Source: Annona cherimola (Eukaryota; Streptophyta; Magnoliopsida; Magnoliales; Annonaceae). Taken from it: a DNA stretch of 64,000 bases. Below the pieces are notes generated by a model. It saw only the letters and a list, made by a program, of their open reading frames with translations, was not told the DNA's origin and did no database searches. Where the stretch lies: contig CM059977.1 of assembly GCA_030490835.1 (NCBI GenBank), forward strand, positions 36,291,676 to 36,355,675. The letters run 5' to 3'. Shown in pieces: positions 1 through 10,963 of this stretch. Every line of letters begins with the position of its first letter. Position 1 is the first letter of the stretch. A program made the translations under genes and the position numbers.

Positions 1-389
1 AAGCAAGATGGGAAAGGAGATGTCTTGACTGGTCCGGTGGACGATGGTTTTCCGCATCAGTCGAATGGTCCATTTTCAGTTACGCATGTGGACTCCACTA
101 TTGGATTTCATAAAATAGTAGCCGAGTTGAAGAGGTTCGTTTGCTGGATGGGGTGAACTCGAAGGAATTTTCTTCTCCAGGAGTGGCTCCAGCTGTAGCT
201 GCAGATGTTTGCGTTGTAGAAAATGTACAAGACCGGACTGGTGATATTTCTGACTCAAGAGAGGAGAAGGAAGGTGCGAAACAGGCAGGCCAAAGCAGTA
301 AAGAGAAGGCAGCCAACGCAGGCGACGAAGTGAGAATCCCACATCGATTTTTCAAACGGAAAGAGGGCCCTCCCTCAACTATAAAATGA
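1..389 (+). pseudogene. Degenerate coding remnant, probably transposon-derived
   Basis: Frame 1 is open from the window edge to a TGA near position 154. A second open frame overlaps it from about 112 and runs to a TGA near 387. Together they look like one coding sequence with a single frameshift around 135-150. The second part is rich in Ser, Ala, Glu and Lys, ends in a basic patch (residues like RFFKRKEG) and has no recognisable domain. It lies just upstream of an LTR and could be the tail of a gag-like or LINE ORF1-like protein, but no zinc knuckle or other diagnostic motif is visible. The family is not assigned. Confidence 0.25.
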
Positions 390-438
390 GGTCTCTCATC
401 CCAAGGCAAACACACCCCATACCCCACATACCCCTTGG

Positions 439-514
439 GTGGGACCCATTTGGTGGGACCCCTAGCAAGTGGGTGGGACCCAGTTGGTGGGACCCGTAGT
501 GAGGAGGTGGGGCC
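439..514 (+). repeat. Cluster of five GTGGGNCC motifs in short tandem repeats
   Basis: GTGGGACC occurs at 439-446, 453-460, 473-480 and 487-494, and GTGGGGCC at 507-514, all on one strand within 76 bp. GTGGGNCC is the reverse complement of GGNCCCAC, the known class I TCP transcription factor site of plants. The cluster lies about 45 bp upstream of the LTR that starts near 559 and downstream of a TATA-like CTATAAAA near 379. A regulatory role is inference; it may simply be a short minisatellite. Confidence 0.45.
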
Positions 515-558
515 AAGCAATAAAAGTTTTCATTACGTGGAGATTCGCTGTTTACGGG

Positions 559-1220
559 TGATGTAAATTTTATTTTCCGCTTTATAGTTAGTATAAATTT
601 GTAGTTGTTAAATTTTAATTTGTAGTTTTAATTTTTACTGCTTTATTTTCTGCTTTGTAATTGTTAGATTAAACTTAATGTAATTCGCTTTTCTGTTTTA
701 ATAGTAGAATTTAATTGCTTCTATTGTTTTCTTAGAATAGTTTTAATTGTGTTGTTAATTAGTTAATTTCTTTTAGCTTCTTGCCTCTATTTCTTTTATG
801 CTCAAATCTTTTCTCTTCTTTCTTTCTCTTTCTAATTTCTTTCCTTTTCTCTCTCTTCTCTCTTCTATTTTCTTTTTTTTCTCTCTTCTTTTCCTCTCTT
901 TCTCTCTCTCTCTTTCTCTCTCTTCTCTCTTTCTCTCTCTTCTTTTCTCTCTCTTCTCTCTTTCTTTCTCTTCTCTCTCTCTCTCTTCTCTCTTCTCTCT
1001 TTCTCTCTCTCTTCTCTCTTCTCTCTTTCTCTCTCTTCTTTATACCTTCTTTTCTTTTTCTTAAAACAATTCAAAACTACATCGCCTCTCTGTGGATTCG
1101 ACCCGACTCACCATTATTCTACACTATCACTCGTATAGTGGTAGCTTTAATGTGTTTCGGTTAATTTTAATTAAACTGATGATCACAGTGCTCTTAACGA
1201 CAAGCACTTGGTTTGCATCA
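559..1220 (+). repeat. LTR of a Tat/Athila-like Ty3/gypsy retrotransposon (copy 1)
   Basis: The segment starts TGATGTAAA and ends TTTGCATCA, so it has the TG..CA ends of an LTR. It shares its layout with the copy at 28641-29184: an AT-rich 5' part, then a long CT-rich tract (about 781-1045), then a conserved 3' part containing GTGGATTCGACCC, CATTATTCTAC and GCTCTTAACGACAAG. A GTGGATnCGACCC segment shortly before the LTR end is typical of Tat/Athila LTRs. No primer binding site follows and no 5-bp target duplication is visible, so it is probably a solo or decayed LTR. Reading frames inside the CT tract are low-complexity artefacts. Confidence 0.6.
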
Positions 1221-1449
1221 GTGTGAAAATTTCATCAATCATATTTGTGAGATTAATGACTTAATTTTCTCTGAGTTGGCATGAAAAAATTCCTTGGAAT
1301 GTATTTATACATATGTTCATGTCTTAACCTTTTGGTGAGTGTCATCTATACTTGGTTATGCTCATTTTCCTACAAGCAGTGTATACAAACTATTTTAGAC
1401 GTGTGTTCATTGGGGATCCAACCCCTGGCGAGTGGGCTAATCACTAGAC

Positions 1450-2509
1450 TAGTGGCACTGGTCCATCTTCGTCCAAGTATAGACATCAGTGGATTGAGGC
1501 CCAGGATAAGAAGTTTGTGGATATTCTCCTTTGGAACTTACACAATGGGATCATAAAGACCAATAAAATTAAAGATGTGGTGTTTTAGGCAATTGCCTAG
1601 GAGTTAAGTAATCTCTTTGCAGTATCCATCAGCCCCTGAAATGTCCGGAATAGGGTAATGACCTTAAGAAAGACCTACAGTATGTACTTGAAAATTAAGA
1701 ACAAAACAGGCATGGGGTGGGATGCGGCAGAGAGCAGACTTATTGGTCCCGAATTTGCCTAAAAAGCGCTAATATAGATATGAAATATACAAATATATGT
1801 TTCTTGCTTTCACTTTTATATAAATATTATTCATGTTGTACAACATAGTGGATGGAATTAGCTAAAATTTTCTACTTTTTATTTGCAGCAAGAAAGTAGG
1901 TTCAAAAGATTGAGACAACCATAACATCTTAGCCGGGATGATTTACATGAGCTATTTGACAATAATCGTGCCATAGGTCATTTTGCTAAGGGATTTGAAG
2001 GACCACAACAAGGATGGGATGAAGAAGGTGGGGTGGATGAAGATGGGGTGGCATTTAGCATGGAGACTCCACTGAGTGAGGAGCTTGCCGTTGGATCAGG
2101 GGTGATTTTGCTATTCCAAGCTCATTTGGGACCCCAATAGGAGGTTCATCTAGCCATTTGCATGCGCCATCACATGCCGGTGGACCATCTCCTAGCTCTT
2201 TTGAGCATCGGCCTAGATTTTCCATCCGTAGAAGGCCACGGGCACCAATGAAAGAGTTTGCCGACATTGCACAACCTATTTAGGTCGACCCGCAACTATG
2301 TCACACACACATACCCACACATTCAAACGAGACTGCGTAGAAGATTACGTGCATTGCCTACATTATCGGAGTCTATGGGAATGACCGATGATGAGTTAAT
2401 AGTGGTTGTTAGTTACTTTAATAAGAACCCCTATGTTGCGTTGATGTTTATAGCAGCGAATGATCGTATGCGTGCAATTATGTTGAATGGGATTAGACAA
2501 GGCCTTTGA
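1450..2509 (+). pseudogene. Myb/SANT-like DNA-binding domain protein, pseudogene
   Basis: Around 1474-1550 the sequence encodes QWIEAQDKKFVDILL, the start of a Myb/SANT-like (Myb_DNA-bind_3) domain. Around 1640-1740 it encodes NVRNRVMTLRKTYSMY followed by GMGWD, matching the family's 'R..TLKK.Y......GFGWD' region. After an AT-rich gap of about 130 bp that may be an intron (about 1750-1885), the linker RDDLHELFDNNRAIG appears, then a Ser/Pro-rich stretch and a C-terminal helix region at about 2340-2509. These proteins occur as stand-alone plant genes and as ORF1 of PIF/Harbinger transposons. Stops at about 1588 and 1600 and several frame changes show it is broken. No PIF transposase or terminal repeats were seen nearby. 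Confidence 0.55.
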
Positions 2510-5500
2510 ATTAATGTTATTCTTCAATAGAAGTAGAATCTGATTGAACACTTCTTATTTTTAAGTTGCTTATGACAACTATTGGTGTTGTTATGACTAT
2601 TTTTTTTACTAATGTACCACTATCGTTGTTGGCGATAGACTTTGGATGATATATCTCATGTCTGCATGTGCTTCATTGATAGATCATAGACATATATAAA
2701 TTTGCTGGTTAAAGTTTATTGATCTTAGGAGTCTTTGGATTGATTCTTCGAAAGAACCACTTAAGTATTTGTTGCCTATACTTGTTGACAGATCAGTGAA
2801 GAGAAACTATTTAGACAATTTAGACCATTTCCATGAAGTCCCTTATGTACTCTGCAATGATTGCACATGTTGACAGATTTTGAAGCGGAGATAGAGTGCT
2901 TCTATGTAGTTTTCAATGGTTGTGTGCCTGACATGCACCTATGATAGCCAGAAGCACATGCCCAAGTTAGTGGATCAAAGGAGCCTGTTACGAAGCTTTC
3001 CAGAATACTGAAGAGGCCGAGATTGCATGGAAAAATTTTGCTAGAAAGTGTGTCACGGAAAATGTCATGGTGATCAATATATGTGATTGCATGGAATGTT
3101 GCAGGCACTCCGGTAGAGTAGTAATCAATCTTCGTGATTGTAAGGCGTGTGGGAAAAAATCACATGTGTAAGTTATGCTTCCAAATGATGCTTAAATGCA
3201 TCCGCTTTATGTAGAAGCTTGGCTAAAATCCTTAATACCAGTATGTTGGATACATGTTTTGGTATGTGTCATTTCATTGCATGTTCTAATCTGTTGAAAG
3301 GTATAACTAGAATCTCGTTTGAAAATATGATGATGATTTCTTAAAAATGTAGAGATAGGATGTAAAATATAAAATTTAAATTAATTATATAAAAACATTT
3401 TTCTAATACAAAATTCTACAATAATTATAATCCCCACATTATTGCAGTAATAATTTAATCATTATGAATGTTGAAAATATAAATTTAAAGCAGTCACGTA
3501 TATCACATTTCTGATATAATGTAATTCCAGTAAATTTTAAATATGAAATATGTAAGATAACTAACAACAACATTTCTACATTTTTTGAGATTCCAAAAAA
3601 ATAAGATTAGTAAGTTTTGTGGTTTATATAGAGCTATCTATTTTTTTATCCATGGGAAATTTACGTTTTCGAATTTTTTATAGAAATATTGTTCATAATA
3701 TCCATGGGCGTTTGAATCAGCATATGTTGTAATTTATTGTAGAAACATTCTCTATATAATTAGTACTTACTTGAGTATTTTACATCAGTTGTAGAAATGT
3801 TCTCCACAAAATTATATTGTAATTTTTCATCTTCAGAATAATTTTTCATATACTTATTTATGAAAAATAATTTTGACGAACTATCATTTTACAATCTTAT
3901 CTTGTTTAAATATATGTTGACATATAAGTTTATCTGATTCCCCTAAGAATTAATCAATTTATAGGAGGTTCTTCTCAATTTATGACTTATACAATATATA
4001 ATTAGTAAGTAATGTTATTTTTGTAGCAATAGTGGCTAATTAAATTGTATTTGTTATGGACTAATGTATGTCAATTTTTTAATGATGTATTATATTTTGG
4101 AATAATATATCCCCTTCAAGCCAAGTTAGGTTGACAATCATCTATCCAAATTTAACTATATTGCACTAAAAAAATTCTATCCAAAAGTTTTATTATTTCA
4201 TAGACACACCCTATCTCAAATAGCACTTGTTTATGGATTTGCATGTAAATTGGGAAAAAATATACATTGTGAGCACATGTTGTTTTAGATCACTATGCAA
4301 TTTGGATGTGCTCGTGATTGCAATTGTACAGGATCATTAATGTCCAACGGCTCCATTCTCCATATAATTATATGTAAATTCCAAGATGTTTATTTTTAGT
4401 ACTACAAGTTCCATAAATGTAGATGTAAATTGGGGTGTTATGAATTTTAAAAATAAGTTCTATTAATTGTTTAAATATTTTATGCATTTATTACCAAGTT
4501 AAATTGATGTGTTGCGAAATAATGCAAATAATAAATTCTATCATCAACGTGGTCCGATGAAGAAAAAACAGCCCAATGTGCGCATTTCACTTAAATCTAT
4601 TATGTACTTATGTAAGTTATTTTTTCAATGATGTATTATATCTCACACTGATATACCCCCGTTGGGTCGTGTCAGGTTGACAATTAACTGTCCAAATTTA
4701 ATAATATTTCACTAAAAAAATTCCATCCAAATGTTATATTATTTCCCAAACACACCTCATTGAGATATGCCCGGTTTGTGGATATTTTGATAAATATTTA
4801 CAAATATATCTGAATATAAAAAATAAATATCGAAAATAATTATTATAATTTAGCTACAATTAGTAATAAAAGCATGACAGAATTAGTGTAAAATTTCGAT
4901 GCTTGTCATCAATATAAGAAATTTTGAGAAGAAGAAGGTATAAATTTTGGGCGTAAATAGGGATCGGATACTATTAGCGCGCATCCTGTTCTCGAGCAAA
5001 AATGTAACACGAGTTTGCAACGACATGGGGCGCAAATGCAAGAGCATTTAAAGACGTCTAGCAACTTTGTCAACATTAAACGCAGGTGCAGCATCTGCCC
5101 TTCAGCTTTAGATGAAAATCACAAAGTTTTTTGGGGAAAAAAAAATTGTCGCTGGCTTTTCTTCGTTTTGATTTTGCATGTAGTCATCTATACTAGAATC
5201 ATTCTGGGCTGCTACTTTTAGCAATGTATGTTATGCCGTATATGAAAGCACTCTTAACTAAAAAATTTATATATATAAAAAAAACAGTATTTAGTTAATT
5301 ATTGTGGATTGAATGTGATAAAATTATTTAATACTGCATTTATTTGGCCTTATATTGTTTATATTGATATCGTGATATGTTATCAAGGAAATAATAGTAA
5401 CAAAATCAAATGAGTAGTTAAATTTTTTGAATAATCTTTATACATATAATAAAATAATTAAGGGACAGTATTAAATATTTTGCAGTTGTTGTCAAATTTT

Positions 5501-5700
5501 TTCAGGAAAAAAAAGCCTCAAAATTTATAATACCGTATTTAATTGGCCTTACATTGTTTATATTCAGAGCAAGATTTGGTACGAAGGAAATATATAATTA
5601 TTCATACAATGAAATTAATAAAATGAAATAAATGCTTACCGTTTTTATGCGTCAGCTTTATAAATATCGCAAAATAAATGTAATAATATTTTAATATTAA
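2510..5700. other. AT-rich intergenic DNA with a pair of diverged direct repeats
   Basis: No convincing gene is visible. Segments at about 4065-4225 and 4605-4770 are diverged direct repeats: both carry ATGATGTATTATAT, then CAGGTTGACAAT or TAGGTTGACAAT, then a CACTAAAAAAATTC-type block and an ACACACC-type end. They could be the ends of a small decayed element or a local duplication. The rest is AT-rich sequence with short homopolymer runs. Confidence 0.4.
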
Positions 5701-5703
5701 TAA

Positions 5704-5777
5704 CGCTAGAAGGAGGGCTTGCACCTCCGACCTTGTGGTTAACAGCCACACTCTCTAACCAACTGAGCTATTCCAGC
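5704..5777 (-). tRNA. tRNA-Asn (anticodon GTT), possibly a pseudogene
   Basis: The reverse complement is a 74-nt tRNA starting GCTGGAATAGC and ending CTTCTAGCG. The acceptor stem pairs 7/7 (GCTGGAA with TTCTAGC, including a G-T pair), the D arm is TAGCTCAGTTGGTTAGA, and the anticodon loop reads CTGTTAACC with anticodon GTT. The T stem is intact (GGAGG/CCTCC), but the T loop reads TGCAAGC where tRNA-Asn normally has TTCGAGC. This changes position 55 and position 57 and damages the internal promoter B box. No intron is present and no CCA is encoded, as usual for a nuclear gene. The fold is clear; whether the gene is transcribed is doubtful. Confidence 0.85.
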
Positions 5778-6110
5778 CGGAATCATTTTATTTTTATTTT
5801 AATATTTATTTAAAGCCATTTCCAACAGTTCCCCTGGCTCTCCCTCAATTACCCACATGAGTATTTCTATTTCCTTTTGAAACATAATTACAGGATCAGT
5901 GTAGGGAGGATTGAGGTTTAAAGTTAGATAGAAATAATGACCTTACTCTATCTTCTCGAGTGCGCTTTCGTCAAGTACTTACCATCAGAGATGAGTAGCC
6001 GAATAAAAATTAAAAAAACGTAATTTCAATAAACTTCCTACAGACATGGAAAGAAAAGTTTTCATTCAACTACCTTAAAAGGCAAGGCAACTAATAATTG
6101 TTCGTATACG

Positions 6111-6320
6111 TTGGAAGTGCATTTTAAAAGCAACATCCATCTTATAAGACTAGGGAGATGGGGTATTGGAAGTGACAAATTCATAAGCTTCTTTAATGAC
6201 AAATGGACTTCGAAAGTGTTAACCAGATCTGGCCCTTTACCAGGACATATGCCTGACAATGTTACGCTGCAGCACTTCATAATCAAGAGGAGCATACATG
6301 GAACCATGTGGGGGTCCTGA
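6111..6320 (+). pseudogene. Fragment of a LINE reverse transcriptase polyprotein
   Basis: The translation contains RWGIGSDKFISFFNDKW followed by SGPLPGHMPDNVTLQHFI. This matches the segment between the reverse transcriptase and the zf-RVT zinc-binding domain of plant L1-type LINEs, whose pattern is WRIGDG..V.F..D.W..., then a PLP and HFI region. The LINE at 37.2-40.3 kb has the same segment (KWRIGDGTQVKFFGDCW ... AGPLPCSIPEDARVCHFI). Only about 70 codons survive, with no catalytic domain, so this is an old isolated scrap. Confidence 0.55.
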
Positions 6321-6659
6321 CTGCAGTGGAAGAAGATGGTTAATTGGAATTATATTAAGAATATTCCACTATTGAATAGGGAAGAAAAGAATAAAATTTG
6401 ACCAGTCAAATAATGATGTGTCCACTGATGTGGCATCTTGACTATTAACCACTTGACCAAGAATGAGACAGGAATAAGTGAAATATTAATGGGTCATGTC
6501 TAATTAAGCACACTTAGGTTCAATAGGTTGGATTATATATAATGTTATAAGTATTTAATTTAACAGCCCAAGATACTTAGGTGGTTAAGGTATTGATCTT
6601 GATAGAGGAGATCTTAAGATTGAGCTTTGGTAAATTGGATTTCTATAGAGTACAAAATA

Positions 6660-6858
6660 AATATAAAATATATATGTTATATATAATTCGGGTTCGGGTT
6701 CAGGTTCAGCTTAACCTGGGATCGAATTCTTTTTAATTCGGATTCAGATTGAACTCAGAAAATCGGGCTCGGGTTCAACATTGGGCAGTTTTAACATTAC
6801 TCCAAATCGGGTTCAGCAGGCCGGGTTTGGGTTGAACCCGGCACAAGTTGCACCCCTA
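6660..6858 (+). mobile_element. Terminal fragment of a hAT element with CGGGTT subterminal repeats
   Basis: The stretch carries many copies of CGGGTT/GGGTTCAG and ends GTTGCACCCCTA at 6858. Its reverse complement, TAGGGGTGCAAC, is the typical terminal inverted repeat start of many plant hAT elements, and arrays of CGGGTT near the ends are also typical. No matching left end was found upstream, so this is probably a truncated end. Confidence 0.5.
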
Positions 6859-7777
6859 GTAAAGACATTAAGCCAAAAAGGCCCTTAATGTGATATGATA
6901 AGGTACTTAATATGATATGCTAAGGTACAACATGATGCACTCACCGTAGTTAGGGTTATATTAGTATTTCTAAGTTTGACGCAAATGCATATACAATCAC
7001 AAGAGTTACCATATATTGCAAGTGTGTCATTTTCATAAGAGCAAAAAAAAATCATTTAGAAGTTAAGCTCAATGTTTTGATAATCAAACCGAGAATGAAC
7101 CGGTTTCGTGATCGGTTCCTAGTTTTTCCGATTCAACGTGTTCAAACCAATGGTTGAATTGAAAAAAAAAAAAAAAAAAAACAGGACACTACCAATTCAT
7201 TGTCCAACGGCCCAGTTCGGTCATGGTTAGGCTAAATCTCGAAAATTTTGTCTCGTATTCTTTAGGCTCGCTTCTATAAAACTCATTTTCTATTTAACTT
7301 CTTTCCTTTTTAAAATCTTTATAGTTGATGAAAAATTCACTCTATCTATTATACTTAGCATTATTTTTAGTATCTTAGGAATATTTTTATTTGTTTAATT
7401 TCACTGTATATAAATTTCATTTATGAATGTATAAAACCAACGTAATAAAATGATTCAATGCTAAAATATCAACTTTAAAGTAGTTTTTTAACATCTAAAC
7501 CAATTAAAATATCATTACTATGTGGATAAATAATTTTATAAAATATTATTACATTCTACTACATGTGTGAATGAATTTAAGTATTTTTCATAATTTACAT
7601 ATAAATATATTTTTTTTTAGCAAATGTGGCCCATGTATGTACTTGATTTGAATGAAACTTAATCTCCTAGATAAATAAGTGGTATTAAATATAACGAATG
7701 AATTAAATTTTATATAAATTATCAATATCTTAAAATTTGAAGAGGTTACATAGGACCGCTTTTATATAACTTGGTTA

Positions 7778-8633
7778 TAGGGGTGAAAATAGGATTGTAT
7801 CAACCCCCGCCCCACCACTGATTTTATAGAGACTCAAGGCAAGGATTTTGACCTAGTGAGGTAGGATGAGTCAAGAATTTTAAATACGTGTTTCAATTCT
7901 AAGGGGTAAGGCGGGTCAACCATGCCCCAACCTACCCGACCTGCAATGTACAAATTATATTGCTTACTTATGTGAATGTTGTTTTGTTGAATAAATATAT
8001 TTAACTTTATGACTTATTAATATGAATATGATTTATGTTGACTTACGTTTAACTTTATAATTTGTTTAAATAAATAAATTTTTATTTCTTAATTGCATAT
8101 ATGTTGTTCAAGTTTTCTTTTCAAATATTTATCGATAAAATCTATATTGTTTAAATATCTCACAAGAATGAATATTATTATTTTATAATTTAGTATTTTT
8201 AATTGTAATTCAAAATTTACATCAATGTCTTTTTTAAGGTTGATACACATATTTATCAAGGTTACATTATAATAAAATTTCTCTATCAAAAAATTATAAT
8301 GAAATTATTAAACAAATTTTACTAAACGCTTTGTTATGACAATTGTGTTTTACTCACTGAATAGTAAAATATTATATCATTTTACATTTAAATTTATCAT
8401 AGATATGAATTTATGTATATAAATTTTAAAACTTCGATCTGCTTTTTCAACCTGACTCGTTGTCCCAATACCGACCCGAAGTTTGTGCCGAGACCTATTA
8501 AAGAAAGGTAAGACTCAGACCAACCTTGTCTCGACTTTGTATAAAAAAATGGTGTCAAATAAGATTTTTTAAACGTAGGGTCAGGGTTGGGCACACCCTA
8601 ACCCGCCCCGACCCACCTCAATTTTCACCTCTA
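7778..8633. mobile_element. Non-autonomous hAT element
   Basis: The left end reads TAGGGGTGAAAAT and the right end, read from the other strand, TAGAGGTGAAAAT, giving 12 of 13 matching bases. Just inside are GC-rich subterminal stretches (ACCCCCGCCCCACC at the left, CCCGCCCCGACCCACC at the right) around an AT-rich core with no transposase. The flanking octamers CTTGGTTA and CCTGAATA agree at 5 of 8 positions, so the target duplication is decayed or the boundary is off by a base. Length and structure fit a MITE-like hAT. Confidence 0.55.
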
Positions 8634-8639
8634 CCTGAA

Positions 8640-9273
8640 TACATAGAAACGAAGCCCTCTTTAGGAATAGCAAACTTATTGGCGTTGGCCCATGTTCTAG
8701 GTCCACCAAGAGGGGTGTCTACACCAAAATCTCGAAATCTAAAGATCAAAAGAATTTCTGTTGGATTCAGCGCGGAACAAGTGCTCATATGATGCACTTA
8801 TGGTGCAGTACAAGGTGAGCACAGAGGAGGCGCTGACAGGGAAATTTTGGTCCGTGCCTAAGTACAACAGCCAGAAGCTGGGAGATATGAAGGCGCTCAA
8901 GCATGCCTACACAGCCTTCACTGTTGCCGTTCACAAAGAGTTCCGAGTTCCGACGGGTTTTTTAGGGGACAGGCCTATCTAGACAGGAAGAACTTACAGG
9001 CAAGGAGGAGAACACACTTTACGAACAGAAGGCATCGGGATCTTACCGAGTTTTTTGTCGCCCATTGTGAGTCGAGAAACCATGGAGGGAATGCAGAACT
9101 TCAATACACAAAAGCCAATTGACTCTCTTGCTAATTATCGAGTAGATAAAATACGACTGTCGCCTTCTACCTCTTTCATGGGTCAAGTAGTTCTGGGCCA
9201 TTGCACTAAGGCCATCCTTCCTACGTTTGGTTACATGCTTTTGAAAAAGGAATGCGAATTAGAACAATATTAA
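8640..9273 (+). pseudogene. Unrecognised gene fragment
   Basis: At 8761-8982 an open frame contains TEEALTGKFWSVPKYNSQ and then LGDMKALKHAYTAFTVAV, and at 9055-9273 a second frame contains SLANYRVDKIRLSPSTSFMG. Base composition here is less AT-rich and more coding-like than the surroundings. I do not recognise the family. The two frames may be exons or frameshifted pieces of one decayed gene. They start just beyond the right end of the hAT element. Confidence 0.25.
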
Positions 9274-9279
9274 CATTGT

Positions 9280-9441
9280 CTATGCATAACGGTCTATAAT
9301 ATTGGATAGTAAACTGTACCGGTCAGCATATTCATCACAATGTATAAAAGAAGCATTATTCTATGCATAACGGTCTATAATATTGGATAGTAAACTGTAC
9401 CGGTCAGCATATTCATCACAATGTATAAAAGAAGCATTATT
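9280..9441. repeat. Perfect 81-bp tandem duplication
   Basis: Positions 9280-9360 and 9361-9441 are identical 81-bp copies, each starting CTATGCATAACGGTC and ending AGAAGCATTATT. Each copy contains a TGTATAAAAG TATA-like sequence. The lack of any difference implies a recent event or an assembly duplication. Confidence 0.95.
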
Positions 9442-10897
9442 CAGCATACTAGCCCGTGTAACCTGCTATCAAAAATGGACACGACTGTCATGCATGGGCA
9501 GTGTTCACACCATTCTAACACGATATAGAAAACAAATTTCTCTCTTTTCGGTAGCTCTTTGACGCCTACTTGTTTTCGGTTTTTTTTTTTTTTTTTTTTC
9601 GGGGTTTGATTACCAAAAAATTTACAAAATTTCAACAGCTAGATACGCTAAGTTTTAGAGGTCAATAAGCTAATACCCAAACTTAGGAGACTGAATATGC
9701 ATAAACCTTGAATTTTTCACGTTACAAAAATACCCAGGCTGGCAGGCTCATCTTAGCCAACCAGCAGAAATCGTAGGTGGATAAGGGCTTCTTTCGATGA
9801 ATTGGTACCCGCATGAAATTCAATCCAGAGGTCGTGCGCAGCATTGCTTGCTTGGCTAGGACATCAAAATTTATTTCAATTGAAGATTCGCAGGGCCACA
9901 CACTTGGAAATAGTGTAAAATCATGTTTAAAGTATAAAACTCACTTGGATCCATTCATACAGGTATTGAAATCCTACAAAAATTCATCGAAGTCGTCATT
10001 TATTTGGATGGAAGAGCACCTTTATGCAAGTTCAAATGTTGAATTAAAGTTACGAAAATCATGCAGTAATCAAACAATTTCAATGGTTAGATATTCACTT
10101 TCACCTTTCATGTAGTAAATCCAACAAAGCGCTTCTTATCATCAACCACTACTTACGCCGAACACACTAGTCGTTTAACTGTCGATTTCTTTCTTATTGT
10201 GGGCTGAGTTAAGAGCACAAGAACTTTAAGTGTTAATTCAACTAATTTGAACATATTTTAAACTAAACTTGGCATCATGCCATCACATAGCCGTACTTTA
10301 GCTTACAGTGAGACCCTTTGAGGAGATGCTGTCGAAAGCACATAATCCATGCCCTTTCCCTTGGCGTTACTGCCAGCATGAGATGCCATGAAATATGTTG
10401 CTCATGAATGCTGGAAGTTGAACATGAACAATGTCCTGCATGATGTTGTGATGAATCTGAATGCACTGAAAGAAACGTGAAATTGGGGCTACAATCACGT
10501 TTATGTAAATGGAAATGTACGACCAAGTTGATTAAAAACCAAAGTGATCTTCCACACAAGCTCAAATTTTCACTACTAAATCGCAATTACATTCTGCTGA
10601 GTATGCTACAAAGTCAAAAGGAAAGAGACCTACAAATCAGACTTGATCTTTCAATGCCATACATTGAGCTGGCCTGCTCAGGGAATGCTATGTAGTTGCA
10701 GCAGAAAGGACAAAAATGACAAATCAATGTCAGAGAGATACCTCTTGGTGATACCGCAAAGGCATTTCAATGGACAGCCTAGAAATGGTAAAGAGACTTG
10801 AATGGGCATCTAGGAATGGCCTGTTACATGTCAAAGAACAGCTCTTGTTGAAGAAAGAGGCTTCTCCCCTTCAATCCTCCTCAAAATTGATCGGCAG
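9442..10897. other. Intergenic DNA downstream of UNC-50
   Basis: Nothing here is clearly coding. A poly-T tract lies at 9581-9599. On the minus strand the part next to 10898 may hold further 3' UTR of the UNC-50 gene, and longer transcripts reaching about 10.3 kb cannot be excluded. An open frame at 9813-10115 shows no recognisable domain. Confidence 0.4.
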
Positions 10898-10903
10898 TTT
10901 ATT
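10898..10903 (-). promoter_or_regulatory. Candidate polyadenylation signal AATAAA of UNC-50
   Basis: AATAAA on the minus strand lies about 60 nt past the UNC-50 stop codon (10964-10966). This is a plausible distance for a plant near-upstream element, but cleavage position is not visible. Confidence 0.4.
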
Positions 10904-10963
10904 TATATTTGCAGCCTCCATCAACCCATTGCGTATATGACCCACATGAAATACCGGTCCTCA

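Noticed and set aside
781..1074. Open frames of 69-127 codons on both strands
   Set aside because: They translate a CT-rich tract (Ser/Leu/Phe or Arg/Glu/Lys only) inside the LTR. The same holds for 28823-29105.
9813..10115. 100-codon frame downstream of UNC-50
   Set aside because: Composition is ordinary for AT-rich DNA and no motif is visible.
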